The notes: a model not told the origin generated them from the sequence alone. A DNA stretch of 64,000 nt from Chania multitudinisentens RB-25 (GCF_000520015.2 NZ_CP007044.2:2108001-2172000), one strand, 5' to 3'. Positions 53,462 to 62,493 are shown, counted from the first letter of the stretch. Made by a program: numbers and translations.

Positions 53462-54196
53462 ATGACTAAACAATGGGTGTTAGTTACCGGCGGCAGCCGA
53501 GGTATTGGCCGGGCGCTGGTGGAAGAACTGGCCACACAGTGGAATGTGGTGTTTACCTGCCGCAGTAACCAACCACAAAATGCAGAAGTGATAGAAGCTT
53601 GCGCGGGGTTGCCTGGGTGGGTAGAAAGCTGCATTTGTGATGGTTGCGATGAAGAGGCCGTGAACCGGGTTGCCCCTGACTTGCTGGCGCGTTTTGGGGC
53701 GCCTTTTGCTGTTATCCATAATGCTGGTATTACGCTTGATGGTTTGCATATTCAGCAAACGGGAGACAACTGGCGGCAGGTGATGGATACCAATTTAAAT
53801 GCCCTCTTCTATTGGAACCGGCACCTGTTGCCAGCGATGATGGCACAGGGCGAAGGGGCATTGGTCTTGATGTCTTCTGTTTCGGGGGTTAAAGGCAATA
53901 TTGGGCAAACGGCATATGCAGCGACCAAAGCTGCCATGATCGGCATGGGGCGATCATTGGCATTGGAAGTGGCGCGTTTTGGCATACGAGTGAATTGCCT
54001 GCTGCCGGGTATTATTGAAAGTGACATGACGGATGCTATCCCCGCAGAGGCGTTGAAAGCATTGCGTAAGCAAATTCCATTGCGCCGCTTGGGTAAAGCT
54101 CATGAAGTGGCTCGGGCTGCTGCCTTTATGATTGGTAAGGACAGCTGCTATATGACAGGGCAGACCTTGATACTTGACGGTGGTTTGACTGTTTGA
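53462..54196 (+). CDS. FabG-like 3-ketoacyl-ACP reductase
   Basis: About 244 residues, classical short-chain dehydrogenase. Cofactor motif TGGSRGIGR at the N-terminus, NAG in IHNAGIT, catalytic Ser in MSSVSG, Tyr and Lys in TAYAATKAA, and the closing LDGGLTV. It reduces 3-ketoacyl-ACP, the step before the MaoC-like dehydratase. The ATG at 53462 lies four bases after the ACP stop; longer frames have no support. Last gene of the operon, followed by a strong terminator. Confidence 0.92.
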   Translation: MTKQWVLVTGGSRGIGRALVEELATQWNVVFTCRSNQPQNAEVIEACAGLPGWVESCICDGCDEEAVNRVAPDLLARFGAPFAVIHNAGITLDGLHIQQTGDNWRQVMDTNLNALFYWNRHLLPAMMAQGEGALVLMSSVSGVKGNIGQTAYAATKAAMIGMGRSLALEVARFGIRVNCLLPGIIESDMTDAIPAEALKALRKQIPLRRLGKAHEVARAAAFMIGKDSCYMTGQTLILDGGLTV

Positions 54197-54221
54197 GCCA
54201 AAAACTGGGTAGCTTGATGTC

Positions 54222-54246
54222 CGGGGTATCTCTATACCCCGTTTTC
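54222..54246 (+). terminator. Rho-independent terminator of the peptide/acyl operon
   Basis: CGGGGTAT (54222-54229) and ATACCCCG (54234-54241), loop CTCT, followed by TTTTCT. It lies 26 bases past the reductase stop and closes the gene run that begins at 42.4 kb. Confidence 0.85.
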
Positions 54247-54838
54247 TAGAACAATGCCTTTTCTTTTTTCCGCTTATCCATGCCGCACAGCCATAATATT
54301 GAAGATGAACCTTCTTAATTTCTTCAGACTTGGTTTCTGACTAATAAAAATACCCTCATCAAAGATTATTTTCCTTAATGGGATAGTATTGGCATCAATT
54401 TTCAATAAGATTTTTCTTGTTTTTTTATCAGTAATTTCCTTTAATTTCTCATAAGTAGTGTTTTGATTATTACTTTTAATGTTGATTTAATATTTTTTAA
54501 TAATGATGATTTTTTATTTTATATTTTCTCTAACTTACCTTGTTCTTATTTTTTTATTTAATTTGGTTGTTTTGGGTTATTTAAAAATTACTGCTTAATG
54601 GGTTAATTTTTCTCCTGTGATTGTTTTTTATTTAATTAATATAATTAATGTTTTAATGCCCATGTTGATATGTTAGATGAATAAATATTAAGCTGTTACC
54701 TTTTAACTTATCAGCTATACTTTATGCAGGATTCAGGATGTTATCCGGAGGTAGGAGCCAAGACTCCTTTAGGCTACTGTGGAAATGACAAAGGAAAAAG
54801 AAATCCACATTTTTCTTTGTGAGAAATTAAGAGGTACT
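54247..54838. other. AT-rich gap before the fimbrial recombinase
   Basis: About 590 bases of strongly AT-rich sequence with long T runs and no open frame of protein character. It presumably carries the promoter of the recombinase gene. A GGAGG at about 54747 precedes a GTG at 54779 and an ATG at 54785 in the recombinase frame, giving a possible longer start. Confidence 0.4.
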
Positions 54839-55387
54839 ATGAGCAGTCGTAAGCATTTAACACCTTCAGAAGTGGAGAAGTTGCTTGAGGCAACCCTGAA
54901 AGGAAAGAACCCTGAACGCGATTATTGTTTGATTTGGATGTGCTTTATCCACGGATGCCGAGTGAGTGAAATCAACAGTTGGCGGCTGTCTGACATAGAC
55001 CTGGAAGGCGGCAACATTTATATTCATCGATTAAAAAATGGTTTCTCAACAATTCATCCTTTATATGTTCGCGAAAGGAAGTGCTTGCAGCGTTGGATGG
55101 CTAAAAGAAAGAGTTATCGGGGGGCGGATAGTGAATGGTTATTCCTTTCTAATCGAGGAGCCCGTTTATCGCGCCAGCGAATTTATTGGTTAATTCGTAA
55201 TTATAGTGAAGTTGCGAATTTAGAGGTAAATGCGCATCCGCACATGCTCCGGCATGGCTGTGGTTTCGCGTTGGCAGATAGAGGGATTGATACGCGTTTG
55301 ATTCAGGATTTTCTTGGCCATAGGAATATTCAGAATACGGTGTTATATACTGCAAGTAATGCGAAAAGGTTCAAGGAAGTATGGTAA
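54839..55387 (+). CDS. fimB: FimB/FimE-type tyrosine recombinase
   Basis: About 182 residues from ATG 54839 (AAGAGG just before it); an upstream GTG at 54779 would add 20 residues. It is very close in pattern to E. coli FimB: NYC-like DYCLIWMCFIHGCRVSEI, YIHRLKNGFSTIHPL, HPHMLRHGCGFALADRGIDTRLIQDFLGHRNI. Catalytic residues are all present: Arg41, Lys66, His135, Arg138, His161 and Tyr170 (numbered from ATG 54839). Such enzymes flip the promoter segment of fimbrial operons. Only one recombinase gene is here, as with MrpI of Proteus, and a fitting inverted-repeat segment follows directly. Whether it inverts both ways cannot be read from sequence. Confidence 0.92.
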   Translation: MSSRKHLTPSEVEKLLEATLKGKNPERDYCLIWMCFIHGCRVSEINSWRLSDIDLEGGNIYIHRLKNGFSTIHPLYVRERKCLQRWMAKRKSYRGADSEWLFLSNRGARLSRQRIYWLIRNYSEVANLEVNAHPHMLRHGCGFALADRGIDTRLIQDFLGHRNIQNTVLYTASNAKRFKEVW

Positions 55388-55420
55388 TTAACGCGTAATT
55401 AAATATGTCTAATGAGTCAC

Positions 55421-55732
55421 TTTGAACTAAATTGCAACCTACTCTAAGGATGCTCAAAAATAATGTCAACACTAACAATTCAATATTTTATCCTGTTGAT
55501 TAATTTCTCTTTAAAACAATAAGTTATACCATTCCCCACATCATAAATATCATGTAAAAATCTAAGTTTTTTCTTGCTTATTCTCATAAAAAACCAAAAC
55601 ATCAAAAAAACTTAACTTTATTCCTAGGTTTATATTCTTATTTTATGTGTTTTTTCGGGATAAAAATCCAATACGTTGTTTTTAATTCATTCAATTTGGA
55701 TTTAAAAACTAAAGGAGTCACTTTAGTTCAAA
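55421..55732. repeat. fimS-like invertible promoter segment (312 bp)
   Basis: Left end TTTGAACTAAA (55421-55431) and right end TTTAGTTCAAA (55722-55732) are perfect 11-bp inverted repeats. Both are preceded by the same GAGTCAC. The span of 312 bp is nearly that of E. coli fimS (314 bp with 9-bp repeats), and it lies exactly between the recombinase gene and fimA. A partial third copy, TGAACTAAA, lies at 55798-55806. The promoter inside points left, so this sequence shows the OFF orientation. Confidence 0.8.
55441..55469 (-). promoter_or_regulatory. Sigma70 promoter inside the invertible segment
   Basis: On the minus strand TTGACA (55464-55469) and TAGAGT (55441-55446) are spaced by 17 bases: a perfect -35 and a four-of-six -10. 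Transcription would start near 55434, just inside the left repeat, heading away from fimA. After inversion the start would lie near 55719, about 165 bases before fimA. Confidence 0.7.
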
Positions 55733-55883
55733 ATGAATCGTTTGGCTGGAAAGGCTAATGCTGCTCAATACTCATTGGCAGGAGGATTTCTGGGCTCTGA
55801 ACTAAATAAAAAGGAATGACATAGGATTATGTCAAAAATAAACAAGTGCGCGAAGATAGTGCATTATTTTAAAGGAAAGTAGT

Positions 55884-56417
55884 ATGAACAAGAATCTCAT
55901 TGCCGTTGCAGTACTGGTCACCTCCGCATTTACTACCAACGTGTTTGCTTCAAATGGCGAGATTAGCTTTAAAGGTGCCATAATCCCTAACCCTTGTGAT
56001 GTAACTACTGATACTGCCAACCAGGTAGTACAACTGGGTACTATTGGGGTTAATGCATTCAAATTTACTGGTGACACAGCAGCAACCCGAAATTTCTCAA
56101 TCAAATTGACCAACTGCCCAACTACTGTCACTAATGCTGCTGTAGTTTTTGAGGGTACGGGTACCGGACCAGTTGCAAACGACAATTCTGCATTGGCTTT
56201 AACTGATGCTCCTGATGTTGCGACCGGCGTGGGTGTTCAGATTGTTGATGCCCAGAATCAGGTAGTCAAGATGAGAGAGGATTCTTCTGCATATCCATTG
56301 CTCAGTGGTACTGCGGTGAATACTTTAAGTTTCTCTGCTAGTTATGTTTCTACTGCTGCAACTGTGACTTCTGGTTCAGCTAATGCTGTAACCAATTTTA
56401 CCATTACTTATCCATAA
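55884..56417 (+). CDS. fimA: Major fimbrial subunit (type 1-like)
   Basis: 177 residues. Signal peptide cleaved near VFA-SNG. The mature pilin has the Cys pair of chaperone-usher subunits (NPCDV and LTNCPTT), a donor strand at the N-terminus (GEISFKGAII) and the penultimate Tyr in FTITYP recognised by the chaperone. It is expected to be the shaft subunit because it is first in the operon and followed by a hairpin that would favour its mRNA. Its expression should depend on the invertible segment upstream. Confidence 0.9.
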   Translation: MNKNLIAVAVLVTSAFTTNVFASNGEISFKGAIIPNPCDVTTDTANQVVQLGTIGVNAFKFTGDTAATRNFSIKLTNCPTTVTNAAVVFEGTGTGPVANDNSALALTDAPDVATGVGVQIVDAQNQVVKMREDSSAYPLLSGTAVNTLSFSASYVSTAATVTSGSANAVTNFTITYP

Positions 56418-56464
56418 GTTTTATCTGCTGACTCTTATTCAGGCAGCATAAAGCTTGGTCGGGG

Positions 56465-56481
56465 GGGGTGTAAACCACCCC
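56465..56481 (+). other. Attenuator-like hairpin after fimA
   Basis: GGGGTG (56465-56470) pairs with CACCCC (56476-56481), within a G-rich run, followed by TGGCTTATCTTT. It probably lowers read-through from the major subunit into the chaperone and usher genes. Confidence 0.5.
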
Positions 56482-56519
56482 TGGCTTATCTTTCAATGGG
56501 TTAAGTGGGTAAACAAGAA

Positions 56520-57194
56520 ATGAAAGTTTGGCAGAGAACGATAGTTACAGCGTTACTGTTAACGTTTGGAGTTCAGGTTCAAGCGGGGATTATTATTGGT
56601 GGAACCCGTTTGATTTATGACGGTGCAAAAAAAGAATCCTCTTTGAGCATTAATAATCCCGACAAAGTTCCTTACCTGATTCAATCTTGGGTAGATACGC
56701 AGGATGGTGATACGTCTAAAGCCCCATTTATTATCACTCCTCCATTATTTCGTTTGGATGCTGGACAAGACAACATTCTGCGCGTGGTACGTGCTGGCGG
56801 TAATCTGCCAGAAAATAAGGAATCTTTATATTGGTTGAATATCAAATCAATTCCTTCAGCTGAGAAAAAAGATAACACGCTGCAAATTGCAGTTAAAACG
56901 CGTATCAAACTGATTTATCGCCCTCAAGGTTTACCAGGCAACCTGGATGAAGCAGCTAAGGCATTAACGTGGCAACGCAGCGGTAATGCGGTACAGGTGA
57001 CCAATTCATCACCCTATTACATCACTTTCTTTAAGATCAAAGTGAATGGTAGCCAACTCAAGAATGCCACTATGGTTGCACCACAATCCAGTGCTCGTTT
57101 TGAATTACCGGCTGGCAGCAACGGCGGTGCTCTAAGCTGGGAGATTATCAATGACTACGGCGGCACCAGTAAACCGTTTACCGGGAATTTATAA
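56520..57194 (+). CDS. fimC: Periplasmic fimbrial chaperone
   Basis: About 224 residues; signal peptide ends near VQAG. PapD-like, two immunoglobulin domains: GGTRLIYDGAKKESSLSINN (with the Arg of the subunit-binding cleft), FIITPPLFRLDAGQDNILRVV, YWLNIKSIP, and the cleft Lys in KTRIKLIYRP. The F1-G1 loop is short, so it belongs to the FGS group that builds thick rod fimbriae. A GTG at 56505 could extend it by five residues, but ATG 56520 gives a better signal peptide. Confidence 0.9.
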   Translation: MKVWQRTIVTALLLTFGVQVQAGIIIGGTRLIYDGAKKESSLSINNPDKVPYLIQSWVDTQDGDTSKAPFIITPPLFRLDAGQDNILRVVRAGGNLPENKESLYWLNIKSIPSAEKKDNTLQIAVKTRIKLIYRPQGLPGNLDEAAKALTWQRSGNAVQVTNSSPYYITFFKIKVNGSQLKNATMVAPQSSARFELPAGSNGGALSWEIINDYGGTSKPFTGNL

Positions 57195-57300
57195 AAAGCA
57201 CTCGTCAAGATAAATAAAATCAATCCTTATCAGGTAGTGATAAGGAAAGGACGCGGCTTGCCGGAGTTGACTGGCACTGCTGATAAATGGAGTTAAGTGG

Positions 57301-59850
57301 ATGAATAACCCGAAGCGTTTAGGCTCTCGCGGATTTAACCGTACCCCACTGGCTTGGCTGATTTCATGCCAGGTTGCATTATTGATGGGGTTTTCTGGTG
57401 GTGTGCAGGCTCGCGATTTCTTTAACCCAGCTTTGCTGGAACTCGATAATCCGTCTCAGCGGGGGGCCGATCTGACGGTTTTCGAAGAAGGTGATACCCA
57501 AGCTCCCGGTAAATATCGGGTTGATGTTTTTCTAAATGGGGAAATGGTTGATACTCAGGACATTGAGTTTTCTCTACAGAGAGATGCTGAGGGGAAAGAT
57601 AGTCTACAACCTTGTCTAAGCAGCGGTATGCTTGAGTCAATGGGCGTGAAAGTAGATACCTTTCCCGTGATCAAAGCCTCTGGGCAATGTGTCAATCTGG
57701 CGCAGGCCATCCCGCAAGCGTCGGCTACATTCCTCTTTAACCAGCAACGATTGAATCTGAGTATTCCGCAGGCAGCAATGAATTCAACTGCCCGTGGCTA
57801 TGTTTCATCAGATAAATGGGATCAGGGTATACCCGCGCTATTAGTGAACTATAGTTTCAGCGGTGCCAGTAACTGGGCCCGTAATAATGAAACCACGGAC
57901 AGTGACACCTATTTTCTTAACCTGCGCTCTGGGGCTAACCTGGGAGCATGGCGTTTACGTAATTACTCCACCTGGTATCGTGATGGTGAAGGCCAAGATC
58001 ACTGGAGTTCAATCAATACCTATTTGCAACGCGACATTATTGCGTTAAAGAGCCAGTTGGTTTTAGGTGATAGTACTTCACCCAGTGAAGTGTTTGATAG
58101 TGTGCCATTTCGCGGCGGCCAATTGGCCTCAGATGACGAGATGATGCCAGACAGCATGAGAGGTTACTCACCGGTAGTACGGGGGATTGCGCGGAGTAAC
58201 GCTCAGGTGACCATCCGGCAGAACGGTTTTGTCATTTATCAGAGTTATGTACCACCGGGTGCCTTTGAAATTAATGACTTGTATCCGACGGCAGGCAGCG
58301 GTGACTTAAACGTATCAATCAGAGAAACGGACGGCACTGAGCAAAATCTGGTAGTACCATTTGCCTCGGTACCCGTGTTGCAGCGCGAAGGGCGCTTCAA
58401 GTATAGCCTTACCAGTGGTCAGTATCGTTCATCCAACAGTGATGTGGAAGATACACCGTTTACACAGGGTACGGGGATTTTTGGTTTGCCATGGGGAGCC
58501 ACTCTCTATGGTGGGGTACAGGCGGCCAGCAAATATCAGTCTCTTGCAATCGGTTGGGGGCAAAACATGGGGATAATCGGTGCGATTTCTGCCGATATCA
58601 CCCAGGCATGGGCCAAACCTGAAAATGCAGAGAAAGATAATGGCCAATCGTATCGTTTCCGTTACGGTAAAAGCTTTGTCGAAACCGGGACTAACTTCAG
58701 TCTCGCGAGTTATCGCTATTCGACAGAAGGCTTCTATTCATTGCAGGAAACCCTGGACACCTATACCGATGGCAGATCTGCACCTTTTATTCAGCACAAG
58801 AAGAGCCGTGCTGAAGTGTCGTTGAGCCAGAGTTTGTGGGAAGGGGCGGGCTCCTTGTCTATAAACTTGATCAGTGAAGATTTCTGGAATGACAACCGCC
58901 GCAGCCAGTCTGCAAGCGTGGGGTATAACAATAGCTGGAATAGCGTCAGTTATGGCTTTAACTATACCTACAGCAAAAACGGTTATGACAGAAACGGCGA
59001 ACGTGACTATTTTGACGACCATATCTTTGCGTTCAACGTGAGCGTGCCATTAAGTCAATGGCTGCCTAATAGCAGCGTGTCATACAGCATGAACACGAGC
59101 CGCCATGGTTCAACCAGCAACCGCGTTGGCCTCAGCGGCACTGCGCTACCTAATAACAACCTGAGTTATAACATCAGCCAAGGTTATACCAGCCAAGGGC
59201 AGGGGGCTAACGGTAATGCCGGCCTTAATTTCCGTGGTGGCCTGGGTGAGATCAACGTGGGTTATGGTTACGACCGTTCACAACAGCGGCTCAACTATGG
59301 CGTACAGGGTGGCCTGATGGTGCATGAGAATGGCCTGACGTTGTCCCAGTCTCTGGGAGAAACGGTGGCGTTAGTCAAAGCACCAGGGGCTAAAGGTGTC
59401 AACATCATGAACCAAACCGGGGTTACGACAGACTGGCGTGGTTATGCGGTAGTGCCATATGCATCCGCTTATCGCCAAAATATCGTTGGAATAGATACCA
59501 CGACGATGCCGGAGGATGTGGACATGACCTTGAGTAGCCAAACTGTTATTCCAACCCGTGGTGCCGTAGTGCGTGCCGAATTCAAACCGAACGTCGGGCA
59601 GCGTGTATTGATGACCTTGCTGATGCAGGGCGGAGCACCTGTACCATTCGGTGCCACCGTAACCAATGAAGATGGCAATGCCAGCATCGTGGGCGACAGT
59701 GGGCAGGTTTATCTCACCGGTATGACGGGCAGCGGCAAGCTGAACGTGAAATGGGGTAATGACTCCTCACAACAGTGTCAGGTGTCTTATAGCTTGGTAG
59801 AACAGAAAGAAAATACCGGCATTCGACTGATGAACGGCCAGTGTCTATAA
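57301..59850 (+). CDS. fimD: Outer-membrane fimbrial usher
   Basis: 849 residues. Signal peptide ends near VQA-RDFFNP; the N-terminal chaperone-binding domain begins FNPALLELDNPSQRGADLTVFEEG. The 24-strand barrel, plug (near residue 240) and two C-terminal domains follow; the last Cys pair (QQCQVSYS...NGQCL) is normal for ushers. It assembles and exports the pilus. It precedes the adhesin gene by eight bases. Confidence 0.93.
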   Translation: MNNPKRLGSRGFNRTPLAWLISCQVALLMGFSGGVQARDFFNPALLELDNPSQRGADLTVFEEGDTQAPGKYRVDVFLNGEMVDTQDIEFSLQRDAEGKDSLQPCLSSGMLESMGVKVDTFPVIKASGQCVNLAQAIPQASATFLFNQQRLNLSIPQAAMNSTARGYVSSDKWDQGIPALLVNYSFSGASNWARNNETTDSDTYFLNLRSGANLGAWRLRNYSTWYRDGEGQDHWSSINTYLQRDIIALKSQLVLGDSTSPSEVFDSVPFRGGQLASDDEMMPDSMRGYSPVVRGIARSNAQVTIRQNGFVIYQSYVPPGAFEINDLYPTAGSGDLNVSIRETDGTEQNLVVPFASVPVLQREGRFKYSLTSGQYRSSNSDVEDTPFTQGTGIFGLPWGATLYGGVQAASKYQSLAIGWGQNMGIIGAISADITQAWAKPENAEKDNGQSYRFRYGKSFVETGTNFSLASYRYSTEGFYSLQETLDTYTDGRSAPFIQHKKSRAEVSLSQSLWEGAGSLSINLISEDFWNDNRRSQSASVGYNNSWNSVSYGFNYTYSKNGYDRNGERDYFDDHIFAFNVSVPLSQWLPNSSVSYSMNTSRHGSTSNRVGLSGTALPNNNLSYNISQGYTSQGQGANGNAGLNFRGGLGEINVGYGYDRSQQRLNYGVQGGLMVHENGLTLSQSLGETVALVKAPGAKGVNIMNQTGVTTDWRGYAVVPYASAYRQNIVGIDTTTMPEDVDMTLSSQTVIPTRGAVVRAEFKPNVGQRVLMTLLMQGGAPVPFGATVTNEDGNASIVGDSGQVYLTGMTGSGKLNVKWGNDSSQQCQVSYSLVEQKENTGIRLMNGQCL

Positions 59851-59858
59851 AGGTCTTG

Positions 59859-60944
59859 ATGATGAAAAGATTACAATCAATAGCGCGCTTTTTGATAGTA
59901 GGTGGAGTGTGCGTAAGCAGTTTATGCTGGCTACAGCAGGCACAGGCCGCTACGGGGTTTTGCAGAGCATTGGACGGAACCAAGGAATATAATTTTAATT
60001 TTCAGCAGGTATTTAGCGACCCGGCAATAAATATCGCTGGGCGGATTATAGCAAATGCTGATAATGGCAGTTGGAGTCAGTCTAACAGCACTTCTTTTCC
60101 TGTAGCCTGTGATTGCCAAAACCCTCCATATGTAGGGCCATCGTTTATTTCAGCTTCGTCACCGTTACCCCAAGGTGGACCGCTAATTAACAATATGAAA
60201 GCGCATATTCTGAATGATTATCTTTCGGTAGCGGCTGAAGTGGTTATTGGTGGTTTTAGAGGTGATTATGTTTCTATTCCTTTTGAAAATGAATCAAATA
60301 ACTCAAATACCTCTACAGGGCAATTGTGTACCCGGTGGAATTATTTAAGTGGCTCCAAAGGACGGATTCATCTCTATTTTAGGCGCCCTTTTGTTGGTAC
60401 GGTGAATATACCCAAAACTGCTATAGTTGATGTGTCAGCTTCCACGATAAGTGGTGTCAAGAGCCCGACTAATATATCTAGAGTATATATGGAAGGTTCA
60501 GTTACCGTGCCACAAAACTGTGAAATCAATCCCTCACCAATTGTGGTTGATTTTGGCGAGATTGCGGCGAGTAATTTCAAAACAGCTGGGGCAAAACCAA
60601 CGGGTTTTTCAGTACGTAATCAGCCGTTGACGTTAGCCTGCCGTAATATCTCTGATGGCGTTAAAGTCAGTCTAACTATCCAGCCTTCGGCGACGGGGGT
60701 TGATCCTCGTTTCCCTGATGCATTGAAAACGACTAACGACGATATTGCTGTCAGAATTGAAGATAGAAATGGTGCGATAATTTCACCAATAAGCGGCCAT
60801 ATTCCAGTCTCAATGGGGCCTCTGAATGGAGTAAATAGTACAGGTCTGACAGAAATGAATTTGTACCCGATTAATACCACCAACAACACACCCGCTGTAG
60901 GGGTATTCACGGCAGAGGCAACCGTAAAGGTTGAAATTGAATAA
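59859..60944 (+). CDS. Two-domain fimbrial tip adhesin
   Basis: About 361 residues from the ATGATG at 59859, which has AAAGG upstream; the frame is open from 59841. Signal peptide ends near AQA-ATGFCR. The first part (to about 190) is a lectin-like domain with Cys residues (GFCRAL, VACDCQ, QLCTRW) and no close match that I recall; the second part is a pilin domain (EGSVTVPQNCEINPSPIVVDFGEI...LACRN) ending in KVEIE. That two-domain design marks the tip adhesin, like FimH or MrkD. The receptor is unknown. Confidence 0.83.
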   Translation: MMKRLQSIARFLIVGGVCVSSLCWLQQAQAATGFCRALDGTKEYNFNFQQVFSDPAINIAGRIIANADNGSWSQSNSTSFPVACDCQNPPYVGPSFISASSPLPQGGPLINNMKAHILNDYLSVAAEVVIGGFRGDYVSIPFENESNNSNTSTGQLCTRWNYLSGSKGRIHLYFRRPFVGTVNIPKTAIVDVSASTISGVKSPTNISRVYMEGSVTVPQNCEINPSPIVVDFGEIAASNFKTAGAKPTGFSVRNQPLTLACRNISDGVKVSLTIQPSATGVDPRFPDALKTTNDDIAVRIEDRNGAIISPISGHIPVSMGPLNGVNSTGLTEMNLYPINTTNNTPAVGVFTAEATVKVEIE

Positions 60945-61018
60945 TCTATTTATACCCAGAAGGCTATTGTAGCCGGGCATATTTATTGACTGAGTTTTTA
61001 TAAAAGGATAAGGATATT

Positions 61019-61558
61019 ATGAAGAAACTTAAGCAGGTATTGAAAGGCACGGTATTATGTATGGCTGTTGCTAGCATGGGTATCAGTTATTCTGTATTGG
61101 CGGATGCGCAGTTAAAAATCTCTGGTACGGTGAAAGCATCACCGTGCAACGTAGATGCTGTTGGTGGTGAGGTTAATGTCAATCTGGGAAATGATATTCA
61201 GGCGGCGAGTTTAACCGCTGGGAATGGTTCTCCATGGAAGCAATTCACCTTGCATCTGGTTGATTGCCCAACCTCAACGACGTCAGTGACGGCGACATTC
61301 AGCGGTACTCCGGAGCCTGGAAGCCCAACGCTTTATAAAAACACCGGTGATGCTACCGGTGTTCAGATTGAATTGCAGAGTACAGATACCGCAACGCCAG
61401 GCAAAAACCTAGGGAATGGCCAGGATGCAGTAGCTCAGGTTGTTACAGCGACCCGTGATGCGACTTTCCCTCTGCAAGCCCGTGCGTATTCCACCAATAG
61501 TAATGCCGCACCAGGCAGTATTGTCGGCACCATTCAGGTGGCTTTTGAGTATCATTAA
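61019..61558 (+). CDS. Minor fimbrial subunit
   Basis: 179 residues. Signal peptide ends near VLA-DAQ; the pilin Cys pair is SPCNVD and VDCPTS, and the C-terminus is QVAFEYH. Its place after the adhesin gene suggests an adaptor or terminator subunit like FimF or FimG, although its length would also fit a second shaft subunit. A strong hairpin follows and closes the structural operon. Confidence 0.85.
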   Translation: MKKLKQVLKGTVLCMAVASMGISYSVLADAQLKISGTVKASPCNVDAVGGEVNVNLGNDIQAASLTAGNGSPWKQFTLHLVDCPTSTTSVTATFSGTPEPGSPTLYKNTGDATGVQIELQSTDTATPGKNLGNGQDAVAQVVTATRDATFPLQARAYSTNSNAAPGSIVGTIQVAFEYH

Positions 61559-61566
61559 TACCCTTT

Positions 61567-61604
61567 CCGTCATGAGATACTATCGCCCCATAATCTCATG
61601 ACGG
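61567..61604 (+). terminator. Hairpin closing the fimbrial operon
   Basis: CCGTCATGAGAT (61567-61578) and ATCTCATGACGG (61593-61604) form a perfect 12-bp stem with a 14-base loop. No U tract follows, so it may instead stabilise the message or be a binding site. Confidence 0.55.
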
Positions 61605-61788
61605 ATATTGACCTTGGCTGTGTCTATGTGAATTATTGCTTGTGGTTTTTTATTTCGTTGAGTTTTAAGCAAGCATTAGGGAATAATGAAGAAAAACAAT
61701 GCCCCTCAGTGAATAAGAGGGTGGTTATAGATCAATTTATAAAGGACGCAGTAAAGAAAAAGTAACCAGTTAGAAAGGGAGAGTAAAT

Positions 61789-62493
61789 ATGACTATAGCT
61801 CATACTTATCATAGAGTTAGTGCGCCTTCACCACATCCTTATGGGCAAAAAGGGGAAAGTGTGATTGTAATGGAGTCTTGCCCAATCACTGCACTCGGTA
61901 TGCGGAATATTTTAGCCCAGTCTTGTGGGTTCGCAGATGGGGTACAACTTGTCAGTAATCTTTCAGAAATCCCTGGATTGATGCACCATCGCCCCGCCAA
62001 ATTACTGATTATGGAATTATGTGGGGAAGAAGAATCTGTGTTGGATGGCCTCAGGCTGATTGCACTTTGCCTGGAGCACTGGCCATCAACTTCCATGATT
62101 ATTTGTACTGCGCTTGATGATCCTCGGGTGTTGCAACTGCTTACTGCATCAGGGATTAAAGGCCTGGTACTCAAGCAGGAACCCGCCGTTGCGCTGACAC
62201 AATGTGTGCAGCAGGTGATTTCTGGCCGCCGCAGTTATAGTCATAAAGTCAGGCAATTATTGTCTAATCAATCCTCTGGTGGAAAAGCACTGACCGCTCG
62301 TGAACTGGATGTCTTGTCTTATTTGTTTTCCGGAAAAAGCGTGACTACCGCAGCTTTGATGATGCATCGTGATGTCCGTACTGTGAGTACCCATAAACGC
62401 AATGCGATGCACAAATTAGGCTTCCAAAGTGACGGTGAGCTTTATCTGCAAGGTAAATGGATGGCAAAAACTGGCCCGGTATTTGCCCGATAG
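61789..62493 (+). CDS. LuxR-type regulator with degenerate receiver, 1
   Basis: 234 residues. The first part resembles a response-regulator receiver (VIVMESCPITALGMRNIL) but the phospho-acceptor Asp is Glu76 (LIMELCG) and the acidic pocket is reduced, while the late Lys is kept (IKGLVLKQ). The C-terminal LuxR HTH reads LTARELDVLSYLFSGKSVTTAALMMHRDVRTVSTHKRNAMHKLG. Likely a phosphorylation-independent DNA-binding regulator of fimbriae or motility, as RcsA- and FimZ-like genes beside fimbrial operons often are. GGGAG precedes the ATG. Confidence 0.85.
   Translation: MTIAHTYHRVSAPSPHPYGQKGESVIVMESCPITALGMRNILAQSCGFADGVQLVSNLSEIPGLMHHRPAKLLIMELCGEEESVLDGLRLIALCLEHWPSTSMIICTALDDPRVLQLLTASGIKGLVLKQEPAVALTQCVQQVISGRRSYSHKVRQLLSNQSSGGKALTARELDVLSYLFSGKSVTTAALMMHRDVRTVSTHKRNAMHKLGFQSDGELYLQGKWMAKTGPVFAR

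Noticed and set aside
51137..54196. Aryl-polyene pigment cluster
   Set aside because: KS, dehydratase, ACP, ketoreductase and an LpxL-like acyltransferase are shared, but the ammonia-lyase, AMP ligase, thioesterase, LolA-like and MMPL exporter genes typical of those clusters are absent.
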